A stretch of 64,000 nt of DNA from Rhizobiales bacterium Ga0077545 (GCA_001464335.1 LNEV01000006.1:124001-188000), one strand, 5' to 3'; shown: positions 17,495 to 26,760, counted from the stretch's first letter. The notes: a model not told the origin generated them from the letters alone. Made by a program: numbers and translations.

Positions 17495-18364
17495 ATGGCC
17501 GACACTTTTTCCAGTCTCGTGGACAAGATCCGTTCGCGATATGTCGATCTCAGCCCCCAGCAGAGACGTGCGGCCGCCTTCGTTCTGAAGCGGCCGGAGG
17601 AAGTGGCCATCGTGTCCATGCGCACCCTGGCGGCCAATGCCGGTGTCCAGCCGGTCACCTTCGTGCGTCTCGCACGTACGCTTGGCTACACCGCATGGGA
17701 AGACTTCAAGGAGCCGTTCATCGAGCGCATGCGCAGTGCGCCGGCCTTCTATTCGGACCGCGCGAAGAAACTGCCCGCCACCGCGCCCGCCGAACTTCAC
17801 CTCAGCCACATCAAGACGCTCGAGGCGACGCAGGCGCTGAACGATGCTTCGACCTTTTCGGCCGCGGCGGAAGCGCTCGAAAGCGCGCAGAATGTCTTTG
17901 TCGCCGGTTTTCGCGCCTGTTTCGGCCCGGCCCATGCGTTTGCCTATGTCTACCAGCTGTTCCGGCGCGATGTGGTGCTGCTGTCGGGACTTGGCGGCGG
18001 GCTCGAAGCGGAGTTGCGCGCGGTCGATGAGGGCGATGTCGTCTGCATCATCGGCTTCCGGCCCTATTCGCGCGAAAGCGTCACGGTCGCCGAGCACGCG
18101 GCACGGCGTGGCGCTACGCTGATCGCCATTGCCGACAGCCCCCTCGCCCCGTTCGCGCGCGAGGCGAAGATCGTCCTGACATTTTCAACCGAAGGCCCGA
18201 GCCTGTTCCCGTCGCTCGTGTCCGCCTCGGCGATCGCCGAGCATCTGCTGGACACGCTGGCCGCGCGCGGCGGAGATGCGGCTTTGGAGCGGCTCAAATC
18301 GGCAGAAGCACAGCTTCAGGCGCTGGGCGTTTTCGTCCCCGCCTACGACCCCACCGACGACTGA
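17495..18364 (+). CDS. MurR/RpiR-family transcriptional regulator
   Basis: A 289-residue regulator from the ATG at 17495. The N-terminal HTH_6 domain spans about 1-77 (LSPQQRRAAAFVLKRPEEVAIVSMR with helix-turn-helix LAANAGVQPVTFVRLARTLG). A SIS sugar-phosphate-binding domain covers about 110-260 (VFVAGFRACFGPAH; VVCIIGFRPYSRES; ATLIAIADSPLAPFAREA). Such proteins sense phosphosugars or related ligands and usually repress catabolic genes. No sugar catabolic gene adjoins it, so its target is unknown. It follows the PilZ gene by 58 bases on the same strand and may share its transcript. Confidence 0.88.
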   Translation: MADTFSSLVDKIRSRYVDLSPQQRRAAAFVLKRPEEVAIVSMRTLAANAGVQPVTFVRLARTLGYTAWEDFKEPFIERMRSAPAFYSDRAKKLPATAPAELHLSHIKTLEATQALNDASTFSAAAEALESAQNVFVAGFRACFGPAHAFAYVYQLFRRDVVLLSGLGGGLEAELRAVDEGDVVCIIGFRPYSRESVTVAEHAARRGATLIAIADSPLAPFAREAKIVLTFSTEGPSLFPSLVSASAIAEHLLDTLAARGGDAALERLKSAEAQLQALGVFVPAYDPTDD

Positions 18365-18421
18365 AGATTTTACGCGATCCGGATTCACCTTGGATTCAGC
18401 TCCACAGGCTAATCTGCGCCC

Positions 18422-18568
18422 ATGCGCCTTTACCTCACCGTGCTCCTCGTTGCCCTGATGATCGACTGGATCTTCTTTTCGGGCATCTATGTCGCCTTGC
18501 CGCTCGGCAATAGCGTGTCGGCGGGCGCGGGCTTTGCGGCCGACCTTGTGATGAAGCAGGTCGGCTGA
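18422..18568 (+). CDS. Possible small single-helix membrane protein (48 aa)
   Basis: The gap after the RpiR gene contains an ATG-initiated frame of 48 codons. It begins MRLYLTVLLVALMIDWIFFS and forms one convincing transmembrane helix followed by a short Gly/Ala-rich tail ending MKQVG. The hydrophobic pattern is more regular than expected for random coding of this length, but no strong ribosome binding site precedes it and no family was recognised. Confidence 0.4.
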   Translation: MRLYLTVLLVALMIDWIFFSGIYVALPLGNSVSAGAGFAADLVMKQVG

Positions 18569-18605
18569 CACCGCGCCCATTTTACAACGCCGGCGGGCTT
18601 CAACC

Positions 18606-19082
18606 CTATTTCAGGATCGTGTTGCTCGCACCGGGCGCCGCCTGATCGATGACGAGCAGCTTTACCGTCTCGTTTCCGAGCGTTCGCCCGTAATGCCATT
18701 CATCGAGCATTTCGACGATGAACTGGCCAGGTCCGTATTCGAATGTCTTCACCCCGTCGCCGGTCGACACTTCCAGCTGTCCGGCCAGGACATAGGCATA
18801 GCGCGGATGGGGGTGCTTGTGGACCGGCAGCGTCGCGCCCGGCGGTATTTCATAGGACAGAACGGTGACTTCGACCGGGCCCTGCGGAAGGGCCAGCGGC
18901 TGGCCGAGCGCGGTGGTGGTGCCGGAGAACAGCTTTGTAACAACGGCCTTCGGAACCGCTGGCGCGGGCGCCCGCGCCTCGGCAACCGGCGGCACGCCCG
19001 CCATGTCCGCAATCGCGGGCGTGAGCCACAAGGACAAAGCGAGGCCGCCGAAGGCGGCTGCGGAACGGCACAAGCGGATCAT
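18606..19082 (-). CDS. Exported single-domain cupin protein
   Basis: A 158-residue protein with a Sec signal peptide (about 1-25, ending in LTPAIA) and one cupin barrel. The first cupin motif includes PPGATLPVHKHPHPRYAYVLAGQLEV, with the metal-binding histidines and a Tyr in the usual Glu area; the second is YGPGQFIVEMLDEWHYGRTLG. It is predicted periplasmic. Ligand and reaction are unknown. It points toward the Dps gene region but 96 bases separate them, so cotranscription is uncertain. Confidence 0.75.
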   Translation of the reverse strand: MIRLCRSAAAFGGLALSLWLTPAIADMAGVPPVAEARAPAPAVPKAVVTKLFSGTTTALGQPLALPQGPVEVTVLSYEIPPGATLPVHKHPHPRYAYVLAGQLEVSTGDGVKTFEYGPGQFIVEMLDEWHYGRTLGNETVKLLVIDQAAPGASNTILK

Positions 19083-19178
19083 GTTTTCCCCCCGAGATTG
19101 AGGAGACCCTACCCGGATTCGCAGAAGGGGCCGGGAAATTCGCTCCGCCGCACGCGTGCCGTCCCGGAGATCAAACGC

Positions 19179-19700
19179 TCAGCTGCGGCCCGTCTCGAAC
19201 AGGAACCAGACCCGCCGTTCGGCTTCGTCGATCCAGTTCTCGATCAGGCTCGCGGTCGCGACATCCTCGTGCTCGTCGCACAGATCGTGGACCTCGCGCA
19301 GGCGCTGGACGACTTCCTTGTTGTCCTCGCGCAGTTCCGCAAGCATGCCTTCCGGCGTCACGAAGTCCGCATCGTTGTCGAGAACGCGCTGCAGACGGGC
19401 AATGTGGCCGATCGAGCGTATGGTCGTCCCGCCGATCTTTCGCACGCGCTCGGCGATATCGTCGGTCGTTGCGAAGATCTGCTCGGCCTGCTCATCGAGC
19501 ATCAGGTGATAATCGCGGAAATGCGGCCCGCTGACGTGCCAATGGAAGTTCTTGGTCTTGAGGTAGAGCGCGAACGTGTCGGCCAGAACGCCGTTCAGCG
19601 CCGCCGAGATGTCCTGCGTTGCGTTGCTTCCCAGATCGGTCGGCGTGGCCAGATCCGCCTTGCGGCGCGCCTTTGCGGACGAGGTGTCTTTCTTTCCCAT
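19179..19700 (-). CDS. dps: Dps-family DNA-binding ferritin-like protein
   Basis: From the ATG at 19700 the protein has 173 residues. AGGAG sits eight bases upstream, which decides this start over a longer one. The ferroxidase signature HWHVSGPHFRDYHLMLDEQAEQIF holds the conserved His, Asp and Glu residues of the inter-subunit iron site. The N-terminal tail (KKDTSSAKARRKADL) is rich in Lys/Arg, as needed for DNA binding by dodecamers. The family stores iron and consumes peroxide, protecting DNA in stress. Lies 84 bases after the cytochrome gene on the same strand. Confidence 0.92.
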   Translation of the reverse strand: MGKKDTSSAKARRKADLATPTDLGSNATQDISAALNGVLADTFALYLKTKNFHWHVSGPHFRDYHLMLDEQAEQIFATTDDIAERVRKIGGTTIRSIGHIARLQRVLDNDADFVTPEGMLAELREDNKEVVQRLREVHDLCDEHEDVATASLIENWIDEAERRVWFLFETGRS

Positions 19701-19784
19701 CGGAGGGTCTCCTGAGCGCTTCCCGCCCACCCAGACATTACCTCGTGCGGCAAAGCTGCAAATCAAGTCATCCGTTGGCAGTAG

Positions 19785-20681
19785 TCAGGGAGCCTCGCGG
19801 GCGGGCAAGCTCTTCAGATAGGCGGCCATGGCCTGCCGGTCGGCTTCGGGCAATTGCGATGTATTGGCAATGACGGACGCCATCTCGCCGCCCGTCACAT
19901 CGCCTTCGGGCGTCGTGCCGTCCTCGAAGAAGAAGACGAGATCTTCCTGCGTCCACTCCCCGATCCCGCCTTTGCCGGGCGTGATGTTCGGCACGCTGTC
20001 GCCATCGGGCAGCTTGCCGCCCGCATAGAGCCGGTCCTCGGCCACGGCGCCGGTGATGTCGCGCGGCGAATGGCATTCGCCGCAATGGCCGAGCGCCTCC
20101 ACAAGATAGCGCCCGCGCACAAGCTGCGGGTCTGCAGCCGGATCGTCATAGGGCTCGCCACGGAAATTGATGAGCTTCCACAGCCCCATTCCACGGCGCA
20201 CGATTGCCAGATCCAGCGGAAAATCGTGCCCGGGATTGGTCTGGCCGGTGGCCGGGAGCGTTTGGATGAACGCGAAAAGGTCGCGGACATCTTCCGATTT
20301 CATGTGCTGATAGGCCGTATAGGGGAAGGCAGGATAGTAATGACGCCCGCGTGGCGAGACGCCTTTCAGGAGGGCGCTCGCGAACTGTTCCTGCGTCCAG
20401 GCGCCGATGCCGTGCTGCAGATCGGGAGAGATGTTCGGCGCGACGAAGTTTCCGACCGGGCTTGCGAGAGCATGGCCGCCGCCGAGCAGCGTGCGGTCCG
20501 GCTGGTCGGGCGTCGCATGGCAGGAGGCGCAGCCGCCGGCGAAGAAGACCGTGCGGCCGTTGTCTAGATCGGGCGCGCCCTCCGACACCGTCGCGCCGGC
20601 TTGCTCGGGCGCCGTGACAAACCAGAAGGCCGCAAACGCGACCGCAAGGGCCAGCGTCAGAACCACAGCAACCTTCCGCAT
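19785..20681 (-). CDS. Membrane-anchored diheme cytochrome c
   Basis: The start at 20681 has GGAG six bases upstream and gives 298 residues. A single N-terminal helix (VAVVLTLALAVAFAAFWF) acts as anchor or signal. Two CxxCH haem sites follow: CASCH near residue 51 and CGECH near residue 200, each in its own cytochrome c domain with a later Met-containing region. It resembles the diheme cytochrome c subunit that serves periplasmic dehydrogenases such as aldehyde or alcohol dehydrogenases, but no dehydrogenase gene is adjacent, so its partner is unknown. Confidence 0.85.
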   Translation of the reverse strand: MRKVAVVLTLALAVAFAAFWFVTAPEQAGATVSEGAPDLDNGRTVFFAGGCASCHATPDQPDRTLLGGGHALASPVGNFVAPNISPDLQHGIGAWTQEQFASALLKGVSPRGRHYYPAFPYTAYQHMKSEDVRDLFAFIQTLPATGQTNPGHDFPLDLAIVRRGMGLWKLINFRGEPYDDPAADPQLVRGRYLVEALGHCGECHSPRDITGAVAEDRLYAGGKLPDGDSVPNITPGKGGIGEWTQEDLVFFFEDGTTPEGDVTGGEMASVIANTSQLPEADRQAMAAYLKSLPAREAP

Positions 20682-20808
20682 CCATCTCTCCATCCTGCGA
20701 ATCTGGAACAAATCTAGACGGCCCGGGCGTCATTTCCGATCAACAACTTGCGACAGAACACGATTGTCGCGGCGGAACCGCCAGCGGCCTCGTCGCCTTG
20801 CTTTCGCC

Positions 20809-20825
20809 TATATCGGTTCGATATA
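20809..20825. promoter_or_regulatory. Palindromic operator candidate upstream of the PadR gene
   Basis: TATATCG-GTT-CGATATA is a perfect inverted repeat of seven-base arms, 22 bases before the PadR start codon. It stands out because it is AT-rich within GC-rich DNA. PadR regulators bind palindromes of this size in their own promoters, so an autoregulatory operator governing padR and the downstream efflux genes is the likely role. No separate -35/-10 pair could be assigned. Confidence 0.6.
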
Positions 20826-20847
20826 TACCGGGCCGATAGGAGAGCGC

Positions 20848-21447
20848 ATGAACATCCGCACCATCTGTCTGGCCATCCTCGCCCACGGCGAGGCGTCCGG
20901 CTACGACCTGAAGAAGCATTGGGAGGAAGGGCCCTTCCATCATCTGGGCGGTGCAAGCTTCGGCTCTATCTATCCGGCCTTGGCGCGCATGGAGAAGGAC
21001 GGCCTGATCCGCAGCCGCGAAGAAGTGCAGCCCGGCAAACCCGCGCGGCGGGTCTATTCCCTGACCGAGACTGGCTATCAGGCCTTCATCGACGAGATGA
21101 GCGCCCTGCCCGAGCCGGACGATTTCCGCTCCCATTTCGGGGTCATCACGCTGTGCGCGCGCCATCTGACGCGGGACACGCTCGCCCGCGCGCTCGATGA
21201 GCGCGTGCGCCAGCAGAAGGCCGAGATTTCCAAACTGACGCCGATCGCCGAGATCGAGAAGGACCGGCCGGTCGGATGGCTGATCGAATGGGGCCTGGCG
21301 ATCATGGCCACAGAGGTCGCCTTCATCGAGAAGAACCGCGCGCGCCTGGAGGCGTTTGCGGGCACGGCCGGGCCCGGCGATGAACTTTCCATCTGCTGCC
21401 TGCCGGACATGCCGGCGGTCAAACAGCAATCCACCGCCGCCGAGTAA
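20848..21447 (+). CDS. PadR-family transcriptional regulator
   Basis: A 199-residue PadR protein. The N-terminal winged helix covers about 1-85 (ICLAILAHGEASGYDLKKHWEE; SFGSIYPALARMEKDGLIRSREE; RRVYSLTETGYQAF). The C-terminal Vir_act_alpha_C-type helical region completes the dimer. A good ribosome site (GGAG, nine bases upstream) supports the ATG. It precedes the RND adaptor gene by six bases, so it probably represses its own operon until a phenolic or other toxic compound is bound. Confidence 0.92.
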   Translation: MNIRTICLAILAHGEASGYDLKKHWEEGPFHHLGGASFGSIYPALARMEKDGLIRSREEVQPGKPARRVYSLTETGYQAFIDEMSALPEPDDFRSHFGVITLCARHLTRDTLARALDERVRQQKAEISKLTPIAEIEKDRPVGWLIEWGLAIMATEVAFIEKNRARLEAFAGTAGPGDELSICCLPDMPAVKQQSTAAE

Positions 21448-21453
21448 CATGTC

Positions 21454-22626
21454 ATGCGTCGCATTCTGATCATCGTTTCCATCTCGGCGGCCGGCCTTGT
21501 TCTTGGCGGCTGGCTTTTGTGGGGTGGCGCGTCCGACACCGCTTCCGGTGCGACCGAGGCCGTTGAACGCCGCCCCCCGAGCGTGACCGTGGTGCGCGCC
21601 GCGCGCCGGGAGATCGTGGAAGACGTCCACATCTCCGGAACGCTTGTGCCACGCGAGGAAGTGCTCGTTGCACCGGAGGTCGACAACCTCGCGGTGACGG
21701 CCATCCTTGTCGAGGAAGGCGACCGCGTCGCGGCCGGCGATGTGCTGGCGCGCCTGTCGCGCTCGGCGGTCGATGCCGAGAATGCACAGGCTGCCGCCTC
21801 GATTGCGCAGGCGAAGGCGCAGATCGCCGAAAGCGATGCGAGCCTTGTCGAAGCACGCCTCGCTTTGGAACGCGCGCAATCGCTCGTCAAATCCTCCACC
21901 GTCAGCAAGTCCGTCTACGAACAGCGCCTCTCCGCCTTCCAGGTGGCCGAAGCGCGCAAGACGGCGGCGGAGGAGAATCTGAAGGTCGCGGAAGCGCAGA
22001 AGGAACAGGCGGACATCAAGCTCCGCCGAACCGAGATCAAGGCACCCGCAGCCGGTGTCATCAGCCGCCGCACTCTGCGGGTCGGCGGCATTGCCAGCAT
22101 GGCGGCGGAGCCTGCCTTCCGCATCATCGAAGACGGCGCGATCGAGCTTGAGGCAGAGGTGGTCGACGCCACTCTGGCGCGGTTTGCGACCGGGCAGACC
22201 GTGCGCGTCATCGCGGCGGGCACGACCGAGGCGCTGGTCGGTACGATCCGCCTGATCTCGCCGGAGGTGGACGCGACGACCCGGCTTGGACGGATGCGTG
22301 TCGCGCTTCCTCTCGATGCCAAAGTGAGCATCGGCTCGTTTGCCTCGGGTGTCGTCGAGATCGGTCGTCAGGTCGCCATTACGCTCCCGCTGTCGGCGGT
22401 GACCGCGACCGGCGGCAAAAACATTGTTCAGGTCGTGAAGGACAACAAGGTCGAAAGCCGCGAGGTCGAACTCGGCCTGCGGTCCGCGACGCGTGTCGAG
22501 GTCAAGTCCGGGATTGCCGAGAACGAGATCGTTGTGGCCCGCGCGGGCTCGTTCCTACGCAGCGGCGATGAGGTCACGCCGATCGAAGCGAACGTCGAAA
22601 CCAGCGATGCCGGGGCCGCGAAATGA
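21454..22626 (+). CDS. RND efflux periplasmic adaptor (HlyD/AcrA type)
   Basis: A 390-residue membrane fusion protein with an N-terminal anchor helix (about residues 2-21), a split biotinyl-lipoyl half (VLVAPEVDNLAVTAILVEEGDRVAAGDVLARL near 69), a long alpha-helical hairpin (about 105-195), a second lipoyl half (IKAPAAGVISRRTLRVGG) and beta-barrel and membrane-proximal domains. It bridges the pump to an outer-membrane channel; no TolC-type gene is adjacent. The stop overlaps the permease start as ATGA, showing tight coupling. Confidence 0.92.
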   Translation: MRRILIIVSISAAGLVLGGWLLWGGASDTASGATEAVERRPPSVTVVRAARREIVEDVHISGTLVPREEVLVAPEVDNLAVTAILVEEGDRVAAGDVLARLSRSAVDAENAQAAASIAQAKAQIAESDASLVEARLALERAQSLVKSSTVSKSVYEQRLSAFQVAEARKTAAEENLKVAEAQKEQADIKLRRTEIKAPAAGVISRRTLRVGGIASMAAEPAFRIIEDGAIELEAEVVDATLARFATGQTVRVIAAGTTEALVGTIRLISPEVDATTRLGRMRVALPLDAKVSIGSFASGVVEIGRQVAITLPLSAVTATGGKNIVQVVKDNKVESREVELGLRSATRVEVKSGIAENEIVVARAGSFLRSGDEVTPIEANVETSDAGAAK

Positions 22627-25600
22627 GACTGAACATTTCGGCGGCTTCGATCCGCCGCCCGATCCCCGGAATCGTGCTCTTCGTCGTCCTGTCGGTGCTC
22701 GGGCTGTTTTCGTTCGCCGAACTGCCGATCACGCGTTTTCCGAGCATCGACATTCCGCTGGTTTCGGTCGCGGTGTCTGAATCGGGTGCTGCACCGTCGG
22801 AACTTGAAACGCAGGTCACGAAACGCATCGAGGATTCGGTCGCGAACCTCACGGGCGTCAAGCACGTGATGTCGAGCGTGTCGGACGGGCTGTCCTCGAC
22901 CGTGATCGAATTCCAGCTGGAAACCGACACCGACCGCGCGGTCAACGACGTCAAGGATGCGGTTGCGAAAATACGCGCCGATTTGCCGGGCACGATCGAG
23001 GAACCGATCATCGACCGCATCGACGTCGAGGGACAATCCATCGTCTCCTATGCGGCTTCCTCGCCCGGCATGACGCTCGAGCAATTGTCCTGGCATGTGG
23101 ACGATGTCGTCATCCGCCAATTGCAGGGTCTCAAAGGCGTCGGGCGCGTCCAGCGCATCGGCGGTGTGTCGCGCGAAATCCGCGTTGAGCTCGATCCCGA
23201 CCGCCTGAAGGCGCTGGGCGTGACAGCGGCCGACGTCAACGCGCAGATCCGCGCCGTCAATACGGACATGGCGGGCGGACGCGGCGAGATCGGCGGGCAG
23301 GAACAGACCATCCGCACGCTCGCCAACCAGCGCAGCACCGAGAACCTGACGGATCTCAAGATCGCGCTTGCCAACGGCCGTCAGGTCCGGCTGGCCGAGC
23401 TTGGCACCGTGATCGACACGGCCGAGGAAGCGCGCTCGTTCGCGCGCCTCAACGGCGAGCCCGTCGTGTCCTTCAATGTGTTCCGCATCAAGGGCGCAAG
23501 CGATGTCGCCGTGGCCGAAGAAGCCGCCCGCAAGATCAAGGAGCTTGAGGCGGCAAATCCCGATGTCAGCTTTTCGCTGATCGACGACAGCGTCAGCTAC
23601 ACGCACGGCAATTACGAAAGCGCCATGCACACGCTGATCGAAGGCGCGGTCCTCGCCGTCATCGTGGTCTTCCTGTTCCTGCGCGACATGCGGGCGACGA
23701 TGATCGCCGCCGTGGCGCTGCCGCTGTCGATCATTCCGACCTTCTTCCTCATGGATCTGATGGGCTTCTCGCTGAACCTTGTCAGCCTGCTGGCTCTGAC
23801 TCTCGTGACCGGCATTCTGGTGGACGATGCCATCGTCGAGATCGAGAACATCGTGCGCCACATGCGCATGGGCAAATCGCCCTACCGCGCGGCGATGGAA
23901 GCGGCGGACGAGATCGGCCTTGCGGTCATCGCCATCACGTTCACCATCGTTGCGGTGTTCGCGCCGGTCTCGTTCATGGGCGGCGTTGCGGGGCAGTATT
24001 TCTCGCAGTTCGGACTGACGGTCGCGGCGGCGGTTCTGATTTCGCTGTTCGTGGCACGCCTGATTACCCCGCTGATGGCGGCCTATCTGCTGCGTCCGCA
24101 CGCGCATGTCGAAGAAAAAGACGGCCGCATCATGCGCGCCTACACCAAGGCGCTCGACATCTCGCTCAGGCACCGCTGGAAGACCCTGACGGCGGGCATC
24201 GTGATCTTCATAGGCTCGATTGGGCTCACCAGCCTTCTGCCGACGGGCTTCATGCCGAATGAGGATTCGGCGCGCGTCGTCGTGCAGGCGGAACTGCCTC
24301 CGGGTTCGCGTCTCGAAGACACCCGCGCCGTGACGGACGACATCACACGACGGCTGCGCGAGCTTCCCGAAGTCGCCTCGGTGTTCGTCATGGGCGGCAC
24401 GACGCCGACCGGCACGCTCGAAATCCGCAAATCCGCGCTGATCCTTCGGCTGACGCCGAAGAACGCGCGCGACCTGACGCAGAAAGAGGTCGAGGCGAAG
24501 GTGGCGCAGATCGTCTCCGAGGTCCCCGATGTGCGGTCCTGGTATGTGAACGAACGCGGCGAGCGCGAGCTGTCGATCACGGTCACCGGCCCCGATGCCG
24601 ACAAACTCGCGCAAGGGGCCGCGGCGCTCGAGAACGGGATGCGGCGCGTTCCCGAATTTCTCAACGTCGCGCCGTCGACAGGGCTTTCGCGGCCCGAACT
24701 CGTGGTCGAACCCAAGCTCGACCGCGCGGCCGATCTCGGCATCACGACAAGCGCCATCTCGCAGACGATCCGCGTTGCGACCATCGGCGATGTCGATGCC
24801 AATCTCGCCAAGCTGAACACCGGCGACCGGCTTATTCCCATCCGTGTGCAATTGCGCGAAGGCGCGCGCGGCAGCGCCGGGGTTCTCGAAGAACTCGCCG
24901 TGCCGACCGGGGGCGGAAAATCCGTTCCGCTGTCGGCCGTCGCCGATATCGGGTTCGGCGAGGGCCCCTCCTCCATCGAGCGTTACGACCGCCAGCGGCG
25001 CGTCGTTCTCGGCGCGGACCTGACCGGCGGCATGCAGCTCGGTCAGGCGATTGAGGCCGTGCTGGCGCTTCCCGAGGCGAAGAACCTGCCGCAGGGCGTA
25101 CGTATCGTTCAAGGCGCGGACGCGGAGATCATGAACGAGGTGTTCACCGGTTTCGCAAAGGCGATGGGCGCCGGCATCATGATGGTCCTCGGCGTGCTGG
25201 TCCTTCTGTTCGGCGGCATCTTCCAGCCGATCACGATTCTGGCCTCGCTTCCGCTGTCCATCGGCGGCGTGTTCCTCGCGCTCTCGGTGACGGGGAATGC
25301 GGTCTCCATGCCGGTCGTCATCGGCATTCTGATGCTGATGGGCATCGTGACGAAGAACGCGATCATGCTGGTCGATTTCGCCGTCGAGGCGGAGCATCAC
25401 GGCGTGCCGCGAGATCATGCCATCATCGACGCAGGTCGCAAGCGTGCGCGCCCGATTGTCATGACGACGATCGCGATGATCGCGGGCATGGTGCCGTCCG
25501 CGCTCGGCATCGGCCAAGGCGGCGAATTCCGCGCTCCGATGGCGATTGCGGTGATCGGCGGCCTTGCGGTGTCGACCGTTCTGTCGCTGATGTTCGTCCC

Positions 25601-25757
25601 GAGCTTCTACACGATCATGGACGATCTCGGTGCGTTGACCGCCCGGAAGCTCGGACGCTTCATCGGGCCGACCGAGAATCTGGACGATGATCCGCACATC
25701 GCGCAGGCGCCGCCACGCATCTCCGCGCCAAGGCCGCTCTCCGAGGCCGCCGAATAA
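22623..25757 (+). CDS. RND efflux permease (AcrB/HAE1 type)
   Basis: A 1044-residue inner-membrane pump. The N-terminus has the family opening SAASIRRPIPGIVLFVVLSVLGLFSF-like layout with PITRFPSIDIPLVSV. Two sets of six helices flank two large periplasmic loops. The paired aspartates of the proton relay are in GILVDDAIVEIENIVRH (TM4). The second half contains GIVTKNAIMLVDFAVE and RKRARPIVMTTIAMIAGMVP. Export of drugs, detergents or aromatic compounds is the family role; the substrate is not readable. It is transcribed with padR and the adaptor and ends at a strong terminator. Confidence 0.94.
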   Translation: MRLNISAASIRRPIPGIVLFVVLSVLGLFSFAELPITRFPSIDIPLVSVAVSESGAAPSELETQVTKRIEDSVANLTGVKHVMSSVSDGLSSTVIEFQLETDTDRAVNDVKDAVAKIRADLPGTIEEPIIDRIDVEGQSIVSYAASSPGMTLEQLSWHVDDVVIRQLQGLKGVGRVQRIGGVSREIRVELDPDRLKALGVTAADVNAQIRAVNTDMAGGRGEIGGQEQTIRTLANQRSTENLTDLKIALANGRQVRLAELGTVIDTAEEARSFARLNGEPVVSFNVFRIKGASDVAVAEEAARKIKELEAANPDVSFSLIDDSVSYTHGNYESAMHTLIEGAVLAVIVVFLFLRDMRATMIAAVALPLSIIPTFFLMDLMGFSLNLVSLLALTLVTGILVDDAIVEIENIVRHMRMGKSPYRAAMEAADEIGLAVIAITFTIVAVFAPVSFMGGVAGQYFSQFGLTVAAAVLISLFVARLITPLMAAYLLRPHAHVEEKDGRIMRAYTKALDISLRHRWKTLTAGIVIFIGSIGLTSLLPTGFMPNEDSARVVVQAELPPGSRLEDTRAVTDDITRRLRELPEVASVFVMGGTTPTGTLEIRKSALILRLTPKNARDLTQKEVEAKVAQIVSEVPDVRSWYVNERGERELSITVTGPDADKLAQGAAALENGMRRVPEFLNVAPSTGLSRPELVVEPKLDRAADLGITTSAISQTIRVATIGDVDANLAKLNTGDRLIPIRVQLREGARGSAGVLEELAVPTGGGKSVPLSAVADIGFGEGPSSIERYDRQRRVVLGADLTGGMQLGQAIEAVLALPEAKNLPQGVRIVQGADAEIMNEVFTGFAKAMGAGIMMVLGVLVLLFGGIFQPITILASLPLSIGGVFLALSVTGNAVSMPVVIGILMLMGIVTKNAIMLVDFAVEAEHHGVPRDHAIIDAGRKRARPIVMTTIAMIAGMVPSALGIGQGGEFRAPMAIAVIGGLAVSTVLSLMFVPSFYTIMDDLGALTARKLGRFIGPTENLDDDPHIAQAPPRISAPRPLSEAAE

Positions 25758-25786
25758 AAAAAGCCCGCCGTTAAGGCGGGCTTTTT
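25758..25786 (+). terminator. Rho-independent terminator of the padR-RND operon
   Basis: Directly after the permease stop the sequence forms AAAAAGCCCGCC - GTTAA - GGCGGGCTTTTT, a 12-base-pair stem with a five-base loop, followed by U-rich RNA. The A-tract on the other side means it can also work for the convergent pssA transcript. Confidence 0.9.
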
Positions 25787-25809
25787 CAATTCACTGAGCG
25801 TGCTGACGG

Positions 25810-26706
25810 CTAGTGCAGCCGCAGATCGTCCTTGGTCTCGTCGTCCGGAGTCCGGATGTCCTGCTCGCCATCCGGCCCCGCCTCCGCGGGAGCCGCGGCT
25901 GCGGCAAGCCCGGCGGTGTGGGCGCGGGCGCGCGACTTGTAATTGAAATAGGCGACCGGCAGGAGCGCCAGATAGATCAGCGCGCTGACGGTGAGCGTTT
26001 CCCACGTGTAGCTGACGAGGATTGCCGCGAAGAGAACCGCGATGAAAAACACCGGGGCAACCATGTCGCGCGACACGCGGGCGGTGGACTTCTTGAACGA
26101 CCAGGTCGGGAAACGCGAGACCATCAGAAGCGCGATCACGACGATGTAGACGAGCGAAACCGTGGCGGTGACGGCCGGCAGGTTCACCGAGCCGAGATGA
26201 CCGAGATAGATCGGCAGCATGACGAGCAACGCGCCCACAGGAGCCGGAACGCCGGTGAAGAAGTCCTGCGCGTAATCGGGCTTTGGGGAATCGAGCGCAA
26301 CGTTGAAACGGGCAAGGCGCAAGGCCGCCGCGACGGCGAACACGATGGAGCCCGCCCAACCGACCGAACCGAGTTCGCTGGTCGTGTAGATGTAGAGCAG
26401 CACCGCCGGGACAACGCCGAAATTGACGAAATCGCACAGGCTGTCGAGTTCGGCGCCGAAGCGCGACGTTCCCTTCAGAAGCCGCGCCAGACGCCCGTCG
26501 AGGCCATCGAGGAAGGCGGCGACGACGACCGCATAGACCGCCAGTTCCATCCGGCCTTCCATGCCCATGCGGATCGCGGTCAGGCCAATGCAGATGGCCA
26601 AAAGCGTGATCAGATTGGGGATGAGAACGCGGATCGGAACCGAGCGGAAACGGCGCGGCTTCGGCTCGTTGCCGTCGGGATCGAAGGGCGAAAACAGACC
26701 GGACAT
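25810..26706 (-). CDS. pssA: CDP-diacylglycerol-serine O-phosphatidyltransferase (phosphatidylserine synthase)
   Basis: A 298-residue inner-membrane protein of about eight helices. The CDP-alcohol phosphotransferase motif is intact: D67-x2-D70-G71-x2-A74-R75-x8-G84-x3-D88-x3-D92 (LDGLDGRLARLLKG, then GAELDSLCD). It forms phosphatidylserine from CDP-diacylglycerol and serine. It lies 54 bases downstream of the decarboxylase gene, which supplies the next step to phosphatidylethanolamine, so the pair forms a psd-pssA operon. A Lys/Arg-rich cytoplasmic tail precedes helix 1. Confidence 0.95.
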   Translation of the reverse strand: MSGLFSPFDPDGNEPKPRRFRSVPIRVLIPNLITLLAICIGLTAIRMGMEGRMELAVYAVVVAAFLDGLDGRLARLLKGTSRFGAELDSLCDFVNFGVVPAVLLYIYTTSELGSVGWAGSIVFAVAAALRLARFNVALDSPKPDYAQDFFTGVPAPVGALLVMLPIYLGHLGSVNLPAVTATVSLVYIVVIALLMVSRFPTWSFKKSTARVSRDMVAPVFFIAVLFAAILVSYTWETLTVSALIYLALLPVAYFNYKSRARAHTAGLAAAAAPAEAGPDGEQDIRTPDDETKDDLRLH

Positions 26707-26760
26707 TCGGCAACCTCTTTTGCGGCAGTCTCTTTTGTAACGCGCGAGCGCCCGAAAAGA

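Noticed and set aside
22428-25697. A 1089-codon open frame on the minus strand opposite the RND permease
   Set aside because: It is the mirror of a well-supported permease gene. High GC at third positions keeps the opposite frame open; its translation is rich in His/Asp/Arg with no domain logic.
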